Positions 8,804 to 17,073 of a DNA stretch of 64,000 nt are shown here, one piece after another. Source of the stretch: JACKCD01 sp041390905 (lineage in GTDB: Bacteria; Chloroflexota; Anaerolineae; Promineifilales; Promineifilaceae); assembly GCA_041390905.1 (NCBI GenBank), contig JAWKPA010000013.1, positions 1,240,001 to 1,304,000 of the forward strand, in the 5' to 3' direction. Within the stretch, counting starts at the first letter, position 1. The number at the start of each line of letters is the position of its first letter. A model generated the notes under the pieces. It had not been told where the DNA came from. It worked only from the letters and a program-made list of their open reading frames with translations, and ran no database searches. Both the position numbers and the translations under genes were made by a program.

Positions 8804-9334
8804 ATGAAACCTTCCGCGCAAGAAATTGTCCACATGCTACAAGGGACGCCGGCCGTTTTGGAAGCGATGCTGGCTCATTTGGATGATAAACTGCTGTGCT
8901 GGCAGCCGCAGCCGGCCGACTGGTGCATCAAGGAAGTGCTTGGGCATCTGATTGCCACCGACCAACTGGCCTTTGCCGACCGCATCTGGCTGATTGTCGA
9001 GGGGAACAACCCGGAAATACCGGCGGTGCCTGTGAACCAGATTGCCAGTGAGCGCAACGATGTGGCGCGACCGATTGGGGATTTGTTGGCGGAGTTTAGG
9101 GTGGGAAGAACGGCCGTTCTTCCCCAACTCGCCCACCTCACCCCCGATCAGCTCGCCAAAACCGGTACCTACCCCTCATACGGCACCTTTCACGCCTACG
9201 ACTTTCTCTACGAATGGCCTTACCACGACCACAGCCACCTGCAACAAATTAGCGATATCCTCAAAGCCCACGTTTTCCCCCACATGAGCCAAACCATGCA
9301 ACAAGCATTGGGGGCAGATAAGCTGGAAGCATAA
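8804..9334 (+). CDS. DinB/YfiT-fold four-helix-bundle protein
   Basis: 176 residues with the DinB-superfamily pattern: a WCIKEVLGHLIATD block (His near 48) and a C-terminal YHDHSHLQQI block. In the family these three histidines hold a divalent metal. Members include bacillithiol or mycothiol S-transferases and many uncharacterised damage- or stress-linked proteins; the substrate cannot be told here. No ribosome binding site is obvious before ATG 8804. It stands alone, followed by a complex inverted-repeat region. Confidence 0.85.
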   Translation: MKPSAQEIVHMLQGTPAVLEAMLAHLDDKLLCWQPQPADWCIKEVLGHLIATDQLAFADRIWLIVEGNNPEIPAVPVNQIASERNDVARPIGDLLAEFRVGRTAVLPQLAHLTPDQLAKTGTYPSYGTFHAYDFLYEWPYHDHSHLQQISDILKAHVFPHMSQTMQQALGADKLEA

Positions 9335-9440
9335 GGCTTTTTCAGCAAAATAATGATCCTGTTCAAGATGAAAAAGCCGCAAGCCAAAGCCAAAAACGTC
9401 GTTCTATTTGGATCATTTATTCTTGGCTTTGGCCTAAAGT
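9335..9440. repeat. Nested inverted repeats downstream of the DinB-fold gene
   Basis: GGCTTTTTCA (9335-9344) pairs with TGAAAAAGCC (9369-9378). A second pair, AGCCAAAGCCAA and TTGGCTTTGGC, and a third, AATGATCC with GGATCATT, interleave with it. It may act as a terminator; it resembles a decayed repeat element. The 9441-9543 stretch shows nothing else. Confidence 0.6.
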
Positions 9441-9543
9441 CTCATTTATCTGCCCCTTCACCAATCTTCATCACACCTCCCCAAAACTTTCATAACTTCT
9501 TCACAACTTCACGCCATACTCTCCTTAAGTAACGTAACCAACA

Positions 9544-9671
9544 CAAACTGGTTGACTTTCAAGAGTGGGAATTCAATAACTTGCCCATTTAGAAGTTCAA
9601 CTTCTCTCAGAAGTTGAACTTCTAAATCCCAAGTCATTAACGAACGAACCCTAAGCGAAACAACCAGTTTG
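9544..9671. repeat. AGAAGTTCAACTTCT element (family A) inside an outer CAAACTGGTTG inverted repeat
   Basis: Two 15-nt self-complementary arms (AGAAGTTCAACTTCT type) form the core at about 9590-9624. An 11-bp outer repeat CAAACTGGTTG (9544-9554) and CAACCAGTTTG (9661-9671) encloses the element. Core copies recur near 10283, 19640, 36308, 47788, 63885 and 63960. Confidence 0.8.
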
Positions 9672-9695
9672 GTAAATGACTAAAAGGAGTAGCCA

Positions 9696-10214
9696 ATGTT
9701 CTTTAGACGATTTTTTATAGGAGCTTTTCTTGCCTTGCTGGCTTTTGGGGCGCTAGGCATGGCCCGGCACAGCAGCTATGACGCTGCCTATCGGGATGGG
9801 TTTGCCGCAGGGCAGCGGGCAGCCGCAACCAGCGGCGAAAGCAGCGGGGCAAAGGGGAATAATGGGTCAGAAACGGCCGTTCCTCCCCAAGCAAATGATC
9901 GCGGCCAAGCCAACGAGCGCGGCCAACGCATGGATCACGGTGACCGCCACTTCGGGCATGATCGTGGCAGCTTTGGCTGGGGCTTCTTCCCCCTCGCCTT
10001 CCTCATCGGCGGGTTCTTCAAATTCGCCCTCCTCGCCCTCATCATCGGCGGCCTCTTCAAATTCTTTGGCTGGGGCGGCCCCTGGCGGCATCATCACAAA
10101 GGCCACCGCCCCCCGTGGGCCAGACACCGCAAAGAAGATGAAGCCAGCAGCGCAGACGCACCCGGTGCCGAAAAATCCCCCGAAGATGTCGAACCCGACA
10201 TCAAAATAGGATAG
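9696..10214 (+). CDS. Membrane protein with a His/Gly/Arg-rich loop, upstream of a two-component system
   Basis: 172 residues from ATG 9696, with GGAG 6 nt upstream. An N-terminal signal or helix (about 3-22) leads to a Gly-, Asn- and Gln-rich segment (50-95) containing DRGQANERGQ and DRHFGHDRG. Then come two closely spaced hydrophobic stretches rich in Phe and Gly (about 96-128), and a His/Arg/Pro-rich, finally acidic tail. No known domain is recognised. Its position before a response regulator and kinase suggests it is a target or accessory of that system. Low complexity makes homology calls unsafe. Confidence 0.7.
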   Translation: MFFRRFFIGAFLALLAFGALGMARHSSYDAAYRDGFAAGQRAAATSGESSGAKGNNGSETAVPPQANDRGQANERGQRMDHGDRHFGHDRGSFGWGFFPLAFLIGGFFKFALLALIIGGLFKFFGWGGPWRHHHKGHRPPWARHRKEDEASSADAPGAEKSPEDVEPDIKIG

Positions 10215-10248
10215 TAATCGCTTCACACCCAGTTTGAAAACGAAAAAC

Positions 10249-10410
10249 GGGACGCAGATTTCTCTGACCGACACAGATTTTACTAAGGAACGAAGATTAA
10301 ATAAGTGGCGCAAGAAGTTCAACTTCTCAGAAGAAGTTGAACTTCTAAATGGACAGTTATTTAATTCCCATTCCTAATCAGGTCATCAGGTAAATCTGCG
10401 TCCTGTTCTC
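10249..10410. repeat. GGACGCAGATTT repeat interrupted by a family A element
   Basis: Left arm GGGACGCAGATTT (10249 on) and right arm AAATCTGCGTCC (10391-10402) match uninterrupted copies such as 40993-41085. Between them lies a complete family A element (about 10283-10377) with its TTAGGAA-like ends. This is a nested insertion. Confidence 0.8.
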
Positions 10411-10418
10411 TTTCAGGT

Positions 10419-10424
10419 TACAAT
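10419..10424 (+). promoter_or_regulatory. -10-like hexamer TACAAT before the response regulator start
   Basis: TACAAT ends 6 nt before GTG 10431. No Shine-Dalgarno is present, consistent with leaderless initiation. Confidence 0.45.
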
Positions 10425-10430
10425 ACCCTC

Positions 10431-11123
10431 GTGAACGAACTCATCCTTGTCGTAGACGACGAACCCAAAATTGTTAAACTCGCCCGCGACTACCTGGAGC
10501 GCGGTGGCTATCGCGTAGCGCAGGCCAGCAACGGCAGCGATGCCCTGGCCGCTTTTCGCCAAGAAAAGCCCAATCTCGTCGTCCTCGACCTCAACCTGCC
10601 CGGTATGGACGGCCTCGACGTGTGCCGCGCCATCCGCCGCGAATCCGATGTGCCTATCATCATGCTAACCGCCCGTGTCGAAGAGATGGATCGGCTCATT
10701 GGGCTGGAGCTGGGGGCCGATGACTACATCAGCAAGCCCTTTTCGCCCCGCGAACTGGTGGCTCGCATCAAGGCAGTACTGCGGCGTGTGCGCGGTGATT
10801 TGCAGCACGCCGGCACGGTGCGCGTGGCCGATCTGGAAATTGACCTCGAAGGGTACCGCGTTTTTCGCGGCGGCGAACCTGTTGAGCTTTCGCGCACCGA
10901 ATTTAACCTGCTGGCCGTTTTTGCCCAGCACCCTGGCCAAAGCTTCACCCGCGCTCAACTTCTAAGCCGTCTGCATGGCGTGGCCTATGATGGCTATGAC
11001 CGCAGCGTAGATGCCCACGTTAAAAATTTGCGCCGCAAGTTGGAGGAAGACCCAGCCAACCCGCGCTACATCCTCACCGTCTTTGGCATTGGCTACCGCT
11101 TTACCGATGAGGCGGCCGCATGA
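10431..11123 (+). CDS. OmpR/PhoB-family response regulator
   Basis: 230 residues from GTG 10431. The receiver domain (about 3-115) has acidic residues D9, D10 and E11, phosphoacceptor Asp53 in VVLDLNLPGMDG, and the conserved Thr (MLTAR) and Lys (YISKPFSP). The C-terminal winged helix (about 130-226) has the PhoB-type RTEFNLLAVFAQHPGQ and DAHVKNLRRKLEEDPANPRYI blocks that bind DNA. Its last codons overlap the kinase start (ATGA type), so the pair is translationally coupled. The regulon is unknown; the membrane protein just upstream is a likely member. Confidence 0.95.
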   Translation: MNELILVVDDEPKIVKLARDYLERGGYRVAQASNGSDALAAFRQEKPNLVVLDLNLPGMDGLDVCRAIRRESDVPIIMLTARVEEMDRLIGLELGADDYISKPFSPRELVARIKAVLRRVRGDLQHAGTVRVADLEIDLEGYRVFRGGEPVELSRTEFNLLAVFAQHPGQSFTRAQLLSRLHGVAYDGYDRSVDAHVKNLRRKLEEDPANPRYILTVFGIGYRFTDEAAA

Positions 11124-12208
11124 AAGGCCATTGGCACGGGCAGGATTGGGGCAAATGGAAGGGGCGGCACAACGGCCGTTTTCTCTTCCTCTCCCTCCTC
11201 GCCATTTTTGGCATCATGGCACTGCTGCTGCTGGCCGCCCTTGCTATTGCCGGTTTTCTCTTTTCCACCCGCTTTGACCACGGCCGGCCGCCCCTCGGTG
11301 CCGTCATCTGGCTGGCTGGCTGCGGCCTTATGTTTACCCTGCCACTCATCGCGGCCTATGTCGGCCGACGTGCCTTTCGCGGCATTGCCGCGCCGCTGGC
11401 CGAATTGATGGCCGCTTCCAACGCCATTGCTCAGGGTGATCTGACGGTGCGCGTCAGCGAACAAACGCAGGGGCAGTTTAACCAGCTTGCCCGTTCCTTC
11501 AACCACATGACCGAGGAGCTGGCCCGCATGGAGCAGCAGCGGCGCAACCTGACGGCCGATGTGGCGCATGAGCTGCGCACGCCGCTCCACATCATTCAGG
11601 GCAATTTGGAAGGCATTATGGATGGCGTGTATGACCCCACCCCCGACCATCTTGACGCCACGCTGGATGAAACGCGGCGGCTGGCGCGGCTGATTGATGA
11701 TTTGCAAACGTTGTCACAGGTGGAAATGGGGCGGCTGCCGCTGCATCTGGAGCCGGTGAGCGTGGCGGAACTGCTGCAAGATGCGGCCACCAGCTTTAGC
11801 GGGCAGGCAGAGGCGCAAGGGATCGAATTGGGGGTGGCGTTACCGGAGGAAAAAGTGGTGGTGATGGGGGATAACGGCCGTTTACTGCAAATCCTCAGCA
11901 ACCTCCTCGTCAACGCCCTGCGCCACACACACGGCGGCGGCCAAATTCTGCTCAAGGCAGAAGCCAATGGCGACAGCGTGCAGCTTGTCGTGTGCGACAA
12001 CGGCGAAGGCATTGCCAGTGAAGACCTCCCCTTCATTTTTGACCGCTTCTGGCGCGGCGACCGCGCCCGCACTCATACCAATGGCGACGGCGGCGGCCTC
12101 GGCCTCGCCATCGTCAAACAGCTTGTGCTTGCCCATCACGGCACCATCACCGCCACCAGCCAGCCTCACCACGCCACCACCTTCACCATCACCCTTCCCC
12201 GCTCATAG
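11120..12208 (+). CDS. Sensor histidine kinase (HAMP, HisKA, HATPase)
   Basis: 362 residues. Two helices (about 21-48 and 60-80) with a very short outside loop suggest it senses the membrane or a partner, not a large periplasmic ligand domain. HAMP spans about 82-137, HisKA holds phosphoacceptor His150 in DVAHELRTPLH, and the ATPase domain has N box NLLVNALRHT, G1 DNGEGI, F box FDRFWRGD and G2 GGGLGLAIVKQL. All catalytic boxes are intact. It phosphorylates the regulator encoded just upstream, with which it overlaps by 4 nt. The N-terminus is His/Lys/Trp-rich (HWHGQDWGKWKGRH), which could bind a metal; that is speculative. Confidence 0.95.
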   Translation: MKGHWHGQDWGKWKGRHNGRFLFLSLLAIFGIMALLLLAALAIAGFLFSTRFDHGRPPLGAVIWLAGCGLMFTLPLIAAYVGRRAFRGIAAPLAELMAASNAIAQGDLTVRVSEQTQGQFNQLARSFNHMTEELARMEQQRRNLTADVAHELRTPLHIIQGNLEGIMDGVYDPTPDHLDATLDETRRLARLIDDLQTLSQVEMGRLPLHLEPVSVAELLQDAATSFSGQAEAQGIELGVALPEEKVVVMGDNGRLLQILSNLLVNALRHTHGGGQILLKAEANGDSVQLVVCDNGEGIASEDLPFIFDRFWRGDRARTHTNGDGGGLGLAIVKQLVLAHHGTITATSQPHHATTFTITLPRS

Positions 12209-12229
12209 ATCAGTTTATAACTGTGGAAA

Positions 12230-13003
12230 CTATTCGCCTACCCACCGGCGAACAATCTCGTTGAGTGTGTCGTTTGCTTCCAGCCGCGCCAAACTCTCGT
12301 TGAGTTTTTGCAGCAGCAGTTGGTCATCAACCCGCACCACTAGGGCGTATGGCTCCACCGTCACTGGTTCGGCGGCGCGGCGCAGGCGGGGTTCATCGCG
12401 CAGGAACAAACGGCCGCTTACGCTGTCCACCAACCCGGCATCGGCCTGGCCTTCGGCAACGGCCGTTAATGCCTCCTGCGGGCTGGAAAATGGCAGTACC
12501 GTCAGGCTGGGCAGCCGTTTTGCCCAGGTGGTGGCCTCCACGTGGCCGTATGCCCCCAGTTCGACGGCGAGCGAACGGCCGTTTAAATCCGCCATACCTG
12601 TTATCTCACTGGCGGCCGGCACCAGCAAAATCTCCCCCGCATTAAAATAGCTGTCGCTATAGGCAAAATCCTTGCGCCGTTCCGGCACCACCACCAGTGC
12701 CGAAGCCAGCACATCCACCTGCCCCGTCAGCAGCGCATCATACAACCCGTCATAGCCAAAATAAACAAAATGCGCCTCCACCCCCAAATCCGCCGCTACC
12801 GCCCGCAGCAAATCCACGTCCAGCCCAAACGGATTGCCGTTCTCATCCACCACCTCAAACGGCGGAAACGTCGGGTCAATGCCCACCCGCAGCACCCTGG
12901 CTTCTGCCACCCGCGCCCACGTGTCCCCCTGCGCTCCACAACTCGTCACAAGAAGAAGGAAAATCAACATCAGTAGCAACAGATTTAGCCGTTTTACATT
13001 CAT
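12230..13003 (-). CDS. Solute-binding lipoprotein, amino-acid ABC (family 3) type
   Basis: 257 residues with lipobox VTSC (Cys22), so it is anchored outside the membrane. The family 3 signature is at the mature N-terminus: LRVGIDPTFPPFEVVDENGN, then GLDVDLLRAVAADLG. PBP2 lobes run through LVDSVSGRLF to LNEIVRRW. Such proteins feed amino acids or opines to a permease, but no permease or ATPase gene is adjacent, so this is an orphan. It converges with the kinase gene, with only 21 nt between stops. Confidence 0.9.
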   Translation of the reverse strand: MNVKRLNLLLLMLIFLLLVTSCGAQGDTWARVAEARVLRVGIDPTFPPFEVVDENGNPFGLDVDLLRAVAADLGVEAHFVYFGYDGLYDALLTGQVDVLASALVVVPERRKDFAYSDSYFNAGEILLVPAASEITGMADLNGRSLAVELGAYGHVEATTWAKRLPSLTVLPFSSPQEALTAVAEGQADAGLVDSVSGRLFLRDEPRLRRAAEPVTVEPYALVVRVDDQLLLQKLNESLARLEANDTLNEIVRRWVGE

Positions 13004-13030
13004 ACAACCGCAATATTTTGTTGATCGGCT

Positions 13031-13102
13031 ACAAGTGGCAAGTTACAGGTAGCAAGTCCAGTTTGCTAACAGAACTTGCTACTTGCCACTTGCTACTTGC
13101 AA
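13031..13102. repeat. Heptad-unit hairpin repeat (AAGTGGC family)
   Basis: Left-arm heptamers AAGTGGC, AAGTTAC, AGGTAGC face complementary right-arm heptamers. A second copy is at 63410-63488. Confidence 0.8.
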
Positions 13103-13143
13103 GCCAAAGAACATACCTGCATGAGTAACAAGCAATCATCATT

Positions 13144-14001
13144 CTACTCACACACAAGCGTTAATTCGGTGATTTCAGGGGGGCAGTTGAAGCGGACGGG
13201 GATGCCGCCCACGCCAATGCCGCGATTGGTGTAGAGCCACATCTGCTGCACCCGGTACAGCCCGGTGTGGTATTTTTTGCCATAGCGCGGCAGGATGAGG
13301 GGGCCATAGCCAGGCAAATTGACCTGGCCGCCGTGGGTGTGGCCGGAAAGCTGTAGGGCAATGCGGGGGTCGCGGGCATAGGCATCGGCAAAGTCGGGTT
13401 CGTGTGCCAGCAGGATGGTTGTGGTGTCTGGCTGCCAGTTGGTCATAGCATGAAACAGGCTCGGCCGGCCGTAAATCCCATCATCCACCCCCGCCAGGTA
13501 CAGCTTACCCGCTCCCACCTTCAGCACAACACCGTCGTTTCGCAACACATGCAGCCGTTCATCATGCAGCCCACGCGGAATGATAATATCGTTCATTTTG
13601 ACATCGTGGTTGCCCATCACACAAAACACCCCATAGCGAGCGTTCAATCGCCCCAGCACAGGTGCCAAATCAAAAATAGATTCGATAAAATCGAGGACAA
13701 AATCGCCGGTGAGGACGATGAGATCGGGACGCAAGGCGTTGGCCTGGTCTACCGCACGTTCGATCAGCGGCAGTTGGGTGTGGGGATGAAGGTGAAAATC
13801 GCTGAGTTGGACAATGCGAAATCCTTCCAGGGCGGGATGGAGCTGGGGGATGGGAATAATGACGGATTCGACGGTGAGGTTGTGGGGTTCAATGCGAAGG
13901 CCATAAATGAGGGGGGTGAGGGCGACGGTGGTGGTAAAAACGGCCGTTTTTATCACCCAACCACCCCGTTTCCCCAGTGGTTTTTCAGGCAATTGATTCA
14001 T
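13144..14001 (-). CDS. Metallophosphoesterase, YkuE/YaeI-like
   Basis: 285 residues from ATG 14001. One N-terminal helix (about 17-36) anchors a calcineurin-type domain with the five metal motifs: SDFHLHP, LTGDFVLD, GNHD, a LLAHEP block and GHTHGGQV. Relatives include membrane-associated phosphodiesterases and UDP-2,3-diacylglucosamine-type hydrolases. The substrate here is unknown; a lipid or nucleotide phosphodiester is plausible given the membrane anchor and the neighbouring glycerophosphodiesterases. No clear ribosome binding site is seen at the start. Confidence 0.9.
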   Translation of the reverse strand: MNQLPEKPLGKRGGWVIKTAVFTTTVALTPLIYGLRIEPHNLTVESVIIPIPQLHPALEGFRIVQLSDFHLHPHTQLPLIERAVDQANALRPDLIVLTGDFVLDFIESIFDLAPVLGRLNARYGVFCVMGNHDVKMNDIIIPRGLHDERLHVLRNDGVVLKVGAGKLYLAGVDDGIYGRPSLFHAMTNWQPDTTTILLAHEPDFADAYARDPRIALQLSGHTHGGQVNLPGYGPLILPRYGKKYHTGLYRVQQMWLYTNRGIGVGGIPVRFNCPPEITELTLVCE

Positions 14002-14042
14002 CAAGCACAGATGTTAGCAGCAATCTCTCACAATGTTTCTGT

Positions 14043-14852
14043 CTATCGCCCCAGCAGGCGCAGCAAACGGCGCGGATAGTCGCTGACAATGCCATCCACC
14101 CCCAAATCTATCAGCCGCGCCATATCTTCTGCCTCATTAATCGTCCAGACGTGAACGGCCACATTGTGGCGGTGGGCATCGCGGACAAAGCGGCGGGTAA
14201 CAAGCCGCACACGGCCGTGAACCTCCGGGATTTGCAGCATTTGCGCCTGCCCCCGGTAAAACCGCCCCAGCCCCAGCTTACTTAAAACCACCAGCCGCCG
14301 CACCTCGGCCTCAGAAGCGGCCGTTGGCACCTGCGGACAAGCGCGGCGAAACGCTGCCAGCGTTGCCCCATCAAACGACCCCACCACCACCCGATCCAGT
14401 ACCGCTTGTTTGTGCAGCAGCCGTACAAAGGGATCAATAATCTGTAAATCGTGCTGCTTCAGATCAATGTTGATCCACAAATCGGGAAACGCCGTAAACA
14501 CCTCGGCCAGCGTCGGCACCACCAGCCCCTGCCCGCGAAAGGGAAACGTTTGCCCACCATCGGGCGTAAAGTGGTAGCCAGCATCGTGGCTTTGTAGTTC
14601 CGCCAGCGTCATGGCTGACACCCACCCCTGGCCGCTGGTGGTGCGGTCAACGGTGTCGTCGTGGATCACCACCACATGCCCATCGGTCGTCATGTGAACA
14701 TCAATTTCCAGCGCATCCACCCCCGCCGCCACCGCTTTTTGCAGCGACAGCATACTATTTTCCGGGTAATGGCCGCGCTCACCGCGATGGCCGAAGACCA
14801 GCACGCCGTGGGGTTGGGCAAAGGGGTTATTGGGTCGTCTACTCATTGTCAT
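14043..14852 (-). CDS. Glycerophosphodiester phosphodiesterase, cytoplasmic
   Basis: About 269 residues from ATG 14852 (or ATG 14846). It hydrolyses glycerophosphodiesters to glycerol-3-phosphate and an alcohol. TIM-barrel motifs: FGHRGERGHYPENS (catalytic His, Glu), ALEIDVHMTTDGHVVVIHDD (metal and general acid), and ending VHVWTINEAEDM and GVDGIVSDYP. No signal or helix is seen. A longer frame upstream only translates the neighbouring repeat. It is a paralogue of the next gene, which is membrane-anchored. Confidence 0.92.
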   Translation of the reverse strand: MTMSRRPNNPFAQPHGVLVFGHRGERGHYPENSMLSLQKAVAAGVDALEIDVHMTTDGHVVVIHDDTVDRTTSGQGWVSAMTLAELQSHDAGYHFTPDGGQTFPFRGQGLVVPTLAEVFTAFPDLWINIDLKQHDLQIIDPFVRLLHKQAVLDRVVVGSFDGATLAAFRRACPQVPTAASEAEVRRLVVLSKLGLGRFYRGQAQMLQIPEVHGRVRLVTRRFVRDAHRHNVAVHVWTINEAEDMARLIDLGVDGIVSDYPRRLLRLLGR

Positions 14853-14861
14853 TGGGTTATT

Positions 14862-14930
14862 GGTTGTTGGAGATTGGAGATTGAGTACCCTCATTAATCT
14901 CCAATCTCCAATAACCAATCTCTATCTTCC
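14862..14930. repeat. GGAGATT heptad hairpin (family B)
   Basis: Left-arm TTGGAGA heptamers and right-arm TCTCCAA heptamers with an ACCCTCATTAA spacer, overlapping the stop codon of the next gene. Confidence 0.85.
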
Positions 14931-15812
14931 TAAAAGTTCCAGCAGCCTGTCCGGCCGGTCGGTGATGATACCGTCAACGCCCCAATCGAGCATCCGCTGC
15001 ATGTCGCCGGTTTCGTTGACAGTCCAGACGTGGAATTCGATGTTGTGTTGCTGGGCATCGCGGATGAAACGGCCGTTTACCACCCGCAAATCCCCCCACG
15101 GCACAATCCCCCCGCGAAACTCCGGTACCTGAATCGCCTCCACCTGCGGCTGATACGTCGCCCCCAGCCACAGCTTGCTCAGGGCAAAAAAGGGGATGAT
15201 CTCCGCCTGCACCATCGAAGTCGCCACTTCCGGGCAAGCCTCTCTAAACGCCACAATCGCCGCCTCGTTAAACGACGCCACCAGCATCTGCTCCCCCATG
15301 TCCAACTCGCGGATGAGGTTGCACAGTGGTTCGGCCATGGGCGGCTCCTGCTGCTTGATCTCCACGTTAAACCGCATATCGGGGAACGCCATCAGCAGTT
15401 CCCGCAGCGTTGGCACGGTTAAACCTTGACCACGATACGGGTAACTTTGCCCGTCATCCTCCGTCCAATAGTAACCAGCGTCCAGCGCCCGCACCTGGGC
15501 CAGCGTCATCTGGCGCAGCGACCCGCTGCCGTTGGTGGTGCGGTCCACAGTGTCGTCGTGCATCAGCACCAGTTCGCCATCGGCAGTGGCATGGACATCC
15601 GTCTCCAGCACGTCTACACCCAGGTCAACGGCATTGGCAAAGGCGGCCAGGGTGTTGCTGGGGCGCAGCCCTTCACCGCCCTGGTGGGCAATAACCAGCA
15701 CATCATCGGACGCAGCAAAAAACGGATGGGGGGGCAGCGGTTGGGAGCGGACGGCAAAGAGGAGATAAACGGCCGTTAACCCCACCACCAAAACAATCAA
15801 TCCACGCATCAT
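14922..15812 (-). CDS. Glycerophosphodiester phosphodiesterase, membrane-anchored paralogue
   Basis: 296 residues. ATG 15812 is preferred because AAGGA lies 5 nt upstream; ATG 15818 is in frame. An N-terminal helix (about 3-22) places the catalytic domain outside. Motifs are IAHQGGEGLRPSNT, VLETDVHATADGELVLMHDD and FHVWTVNETGDM. The usual HRG is HQG: the catalytic His is kept but the following Arg is Gln, which may change phosphate binding. Together with the cytoplasmic paralogue it gives inside and outside versions of the same activity. Confidence 0.9.
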   Translation of the reverse strand: MMRGLIVLVVGLTAVYLLFAVRSQPLPPHPFFAASDDVLVIAHQGGEGLRPSNTLAAFANAVDLGVDVLETDVHATADGELVLMHDDTVDRTTNGSGSLRQMTLAQVRALDAGYYWTEDDGQSYPYRGQGLTVPTLRELLMAFPDMRFNVEIKQQEPPMAEPLCNLIRELDMGEQMLVASFNEAAIVAFREACPEVATSMVQAEIIPFFALSKLWLGATYQPQVEAIQVPEFRGGIVPWGDLRVVNGRFIRDAQQHNIEFHVWTVNETGDMQRMLDWGVDGIITDRPDRLLELLGR

Positions 15813-15915
15813 CAACATCCTTTTGTGAACAAAATCTCAAACATGGTTGCTAGGTTAGCACCATCAAGTATAATCCAATGGTTGCTTTTAAAGAAAATTT
15901 TGTTGGAGAATATGA

Positions 15916-17019
15916 ATGGTACGTCGAGCCGTTTTCCCATTTACAGCCATAGTCGGCCAAGAAAAGATGAAACGCGCCCTTATCCTGAACGCGATTAACC
16001 CGCGTATCGGTGGCGTTCTCATCCGTGGCGAGCGTGGTACCGCCAAATCAACCGCCGCCCGTGGGCTGGCTGCCCTATTACCCGATATTAAAGTCGTGAC
16101 TGGCAGCCGTTTTAATGATGATCCTGACCGCCCCAATGAATGGAGCGATGAAACCACCCAACGTTATCACAACGGCCGCATTGATTACGACATGCGCCGC
16201 ACCCCCTTTGTTGACCTGCCCGTTAGCGCCACCGAAGACCGCGTTGTCGGCACGCTCGACATTGAAAAAGCGATTCAAAAGGGTGAAAAACATTTTGAGC
16301 CAGGCGTTTTGGCCGCCGCCAATCGCGGTTTGCTCTATGTGGACGAAGTAAACCTTCTCGACGACCACGTCGTTGACCTGTTGCTCGACTCAGCAGCAAT
16401 GGGTGTTAACGTCGTTGAGCGCGAAGGCATCAGCTTCTCCCATCCCGCCAAATTCATTCTCATTGGCACCATGAACCCCGAAGAAGGGGATTTGCGGCCG
16501 CAGTTGCTCGACCGCTTCGCCTTCTCCGTCAACATCATCAGCATTCCCGATGCCCGTATGCGCGTCCAGATTATGGAGCGGCGCATCGCCTACGAAGTAG
16601 ACCCTGAAGGGTTTGCCGAGGAATGGCAGGGGCAAGAACAGCAATTATCAGAGCAAATTGCTCGCGCCCGCGAAATCGTTAACAGCGTCAAATATTCCCG
16701 CCGCGACCTCGTCTCCATTGCCGGTCTCACCACCTCCGTCAAGATTGACGGCCACCGCGCCGACCTTGTTATCTTGCGTGGTGCCCAAGCTCACGCCGCC
16801 TTTGAAGGGCGCAGCCGCATCAACGATACCGACATCATCCTCGCCGCCGAATTGGCACTGCCACACCGTGTCAAAGGCCGACTCTTCCAGGATCAAACGG
16901 TTACAGCCTATGATTTGGAAGAAAAGCTGGAGCAGGTGCAAAGCGAAATGGGCGACAGCGAGATGGGCGACCCCATTGAATCGGACAACGATGCCGATAG
17001 TGTAAAAAAAAAGCCTTAG
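15916..17019 (+). CDS. Chelatase AAA+ subunit (ChlI/BchI-like), the unshifted product
   Basis: 367 residues from ATG 15916, with GGAG 8 nt upstream. The AAA+ core has Walker A GERGTAKST (about 38-46), Walker B GLLYVDEVN and the sensor region FILIGTMNPEEGDLRPQLLDRF, as in I subunits of magnesium or cobalt chelatases. They remodel the complex that inserts the metal into a tetrapyrrole. The reading frame stops at TAG 17017 directly after a run of nine As. In the -1 frame the reading continues without a stop into the VWA coding region, giving a 681-residue ChlD-type protein. So this ORF looks like the short product of a frameshifting chlD gene. It contains no ACGGCCGT copies. Confidence 0.9.
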   Translation: MVRRAVFPFTAIVGQEKMKRALILNAINPRIGGVLIRGERGTAKSTAARGLAALLPDIKVVTGSRFNDDPDRPNEWSDETTQRYHNGRIDYDMRRTPFVDLPVSATEDRVVGTLDIEKAIQKGEKHFEPGVLAAANRGLLYVDEVNLLDDHVVDLLLDSAAMGVNVVEREGISFSHPAKFILIGTMNPEEGDLRPQLLDRFAFSVNIISIPDARMRVQIMERRIAYEVDPEGFAEEWQGQEQQLSEQIARAREIVNSVKYSRRDLVSIAGLTTSVKIDGHRADLVILRGAQAHAAFEGRSRINDTDIILAAELALPHRVKGRLFQDQTVTAYDLEEKLEQVQSEMGDSEMGDPIESDNDADSVKKKP

Positions 17020-17073
17020 ACGATAGCGAAGCAACCGAGGGGGCCGAGGTTTCCGAAATGGAAGCCGGCCCCC
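17007..17073 (+). promoter_or_regulatory. Putative -1 programmed frameshift signal: A_AAA_AAG plus downstream hairpin
   Basis: The nine-A run 17004-17012 followed by G gives the heptamer A_AAA_AAG in the zero frame at 17007-17013, the dnaX slippery type. It lies two codons before the TAG. Downstream, GGGGGCC (17039-17045) pairs with GGCCCCC (17067-17073), and inside it GGTTTCC (17048-17054) pairs with GGAAGCC (17060-17066), leaving a 5-nt loop GAAAT that overlaps the ATG at 17058. The 25-nt spacing is longer than in dnaX. Transcript slippage on the A-run would give the same fusion. Confidence 0.75.

Noticed and set aside
14852..14918. N-terminal extensions of several genes (for example GDPD, UvrA, EcfT, the lipoproteins) that read into upstream repeats
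   Set aside because: The extra residues are just translated hairpin repeats; start codons nearer the conserved domain, often with a ribosome binding site, were preferred.
17004..17019. Sequencing error or pseudogene at the chelatase frame break
   Set aside because: The break falls exactly on a dnaX-type slippery heptamer with a strong hairpin downstream, and dual chlD products are known; still, read-level checking of the A-run would settle it.
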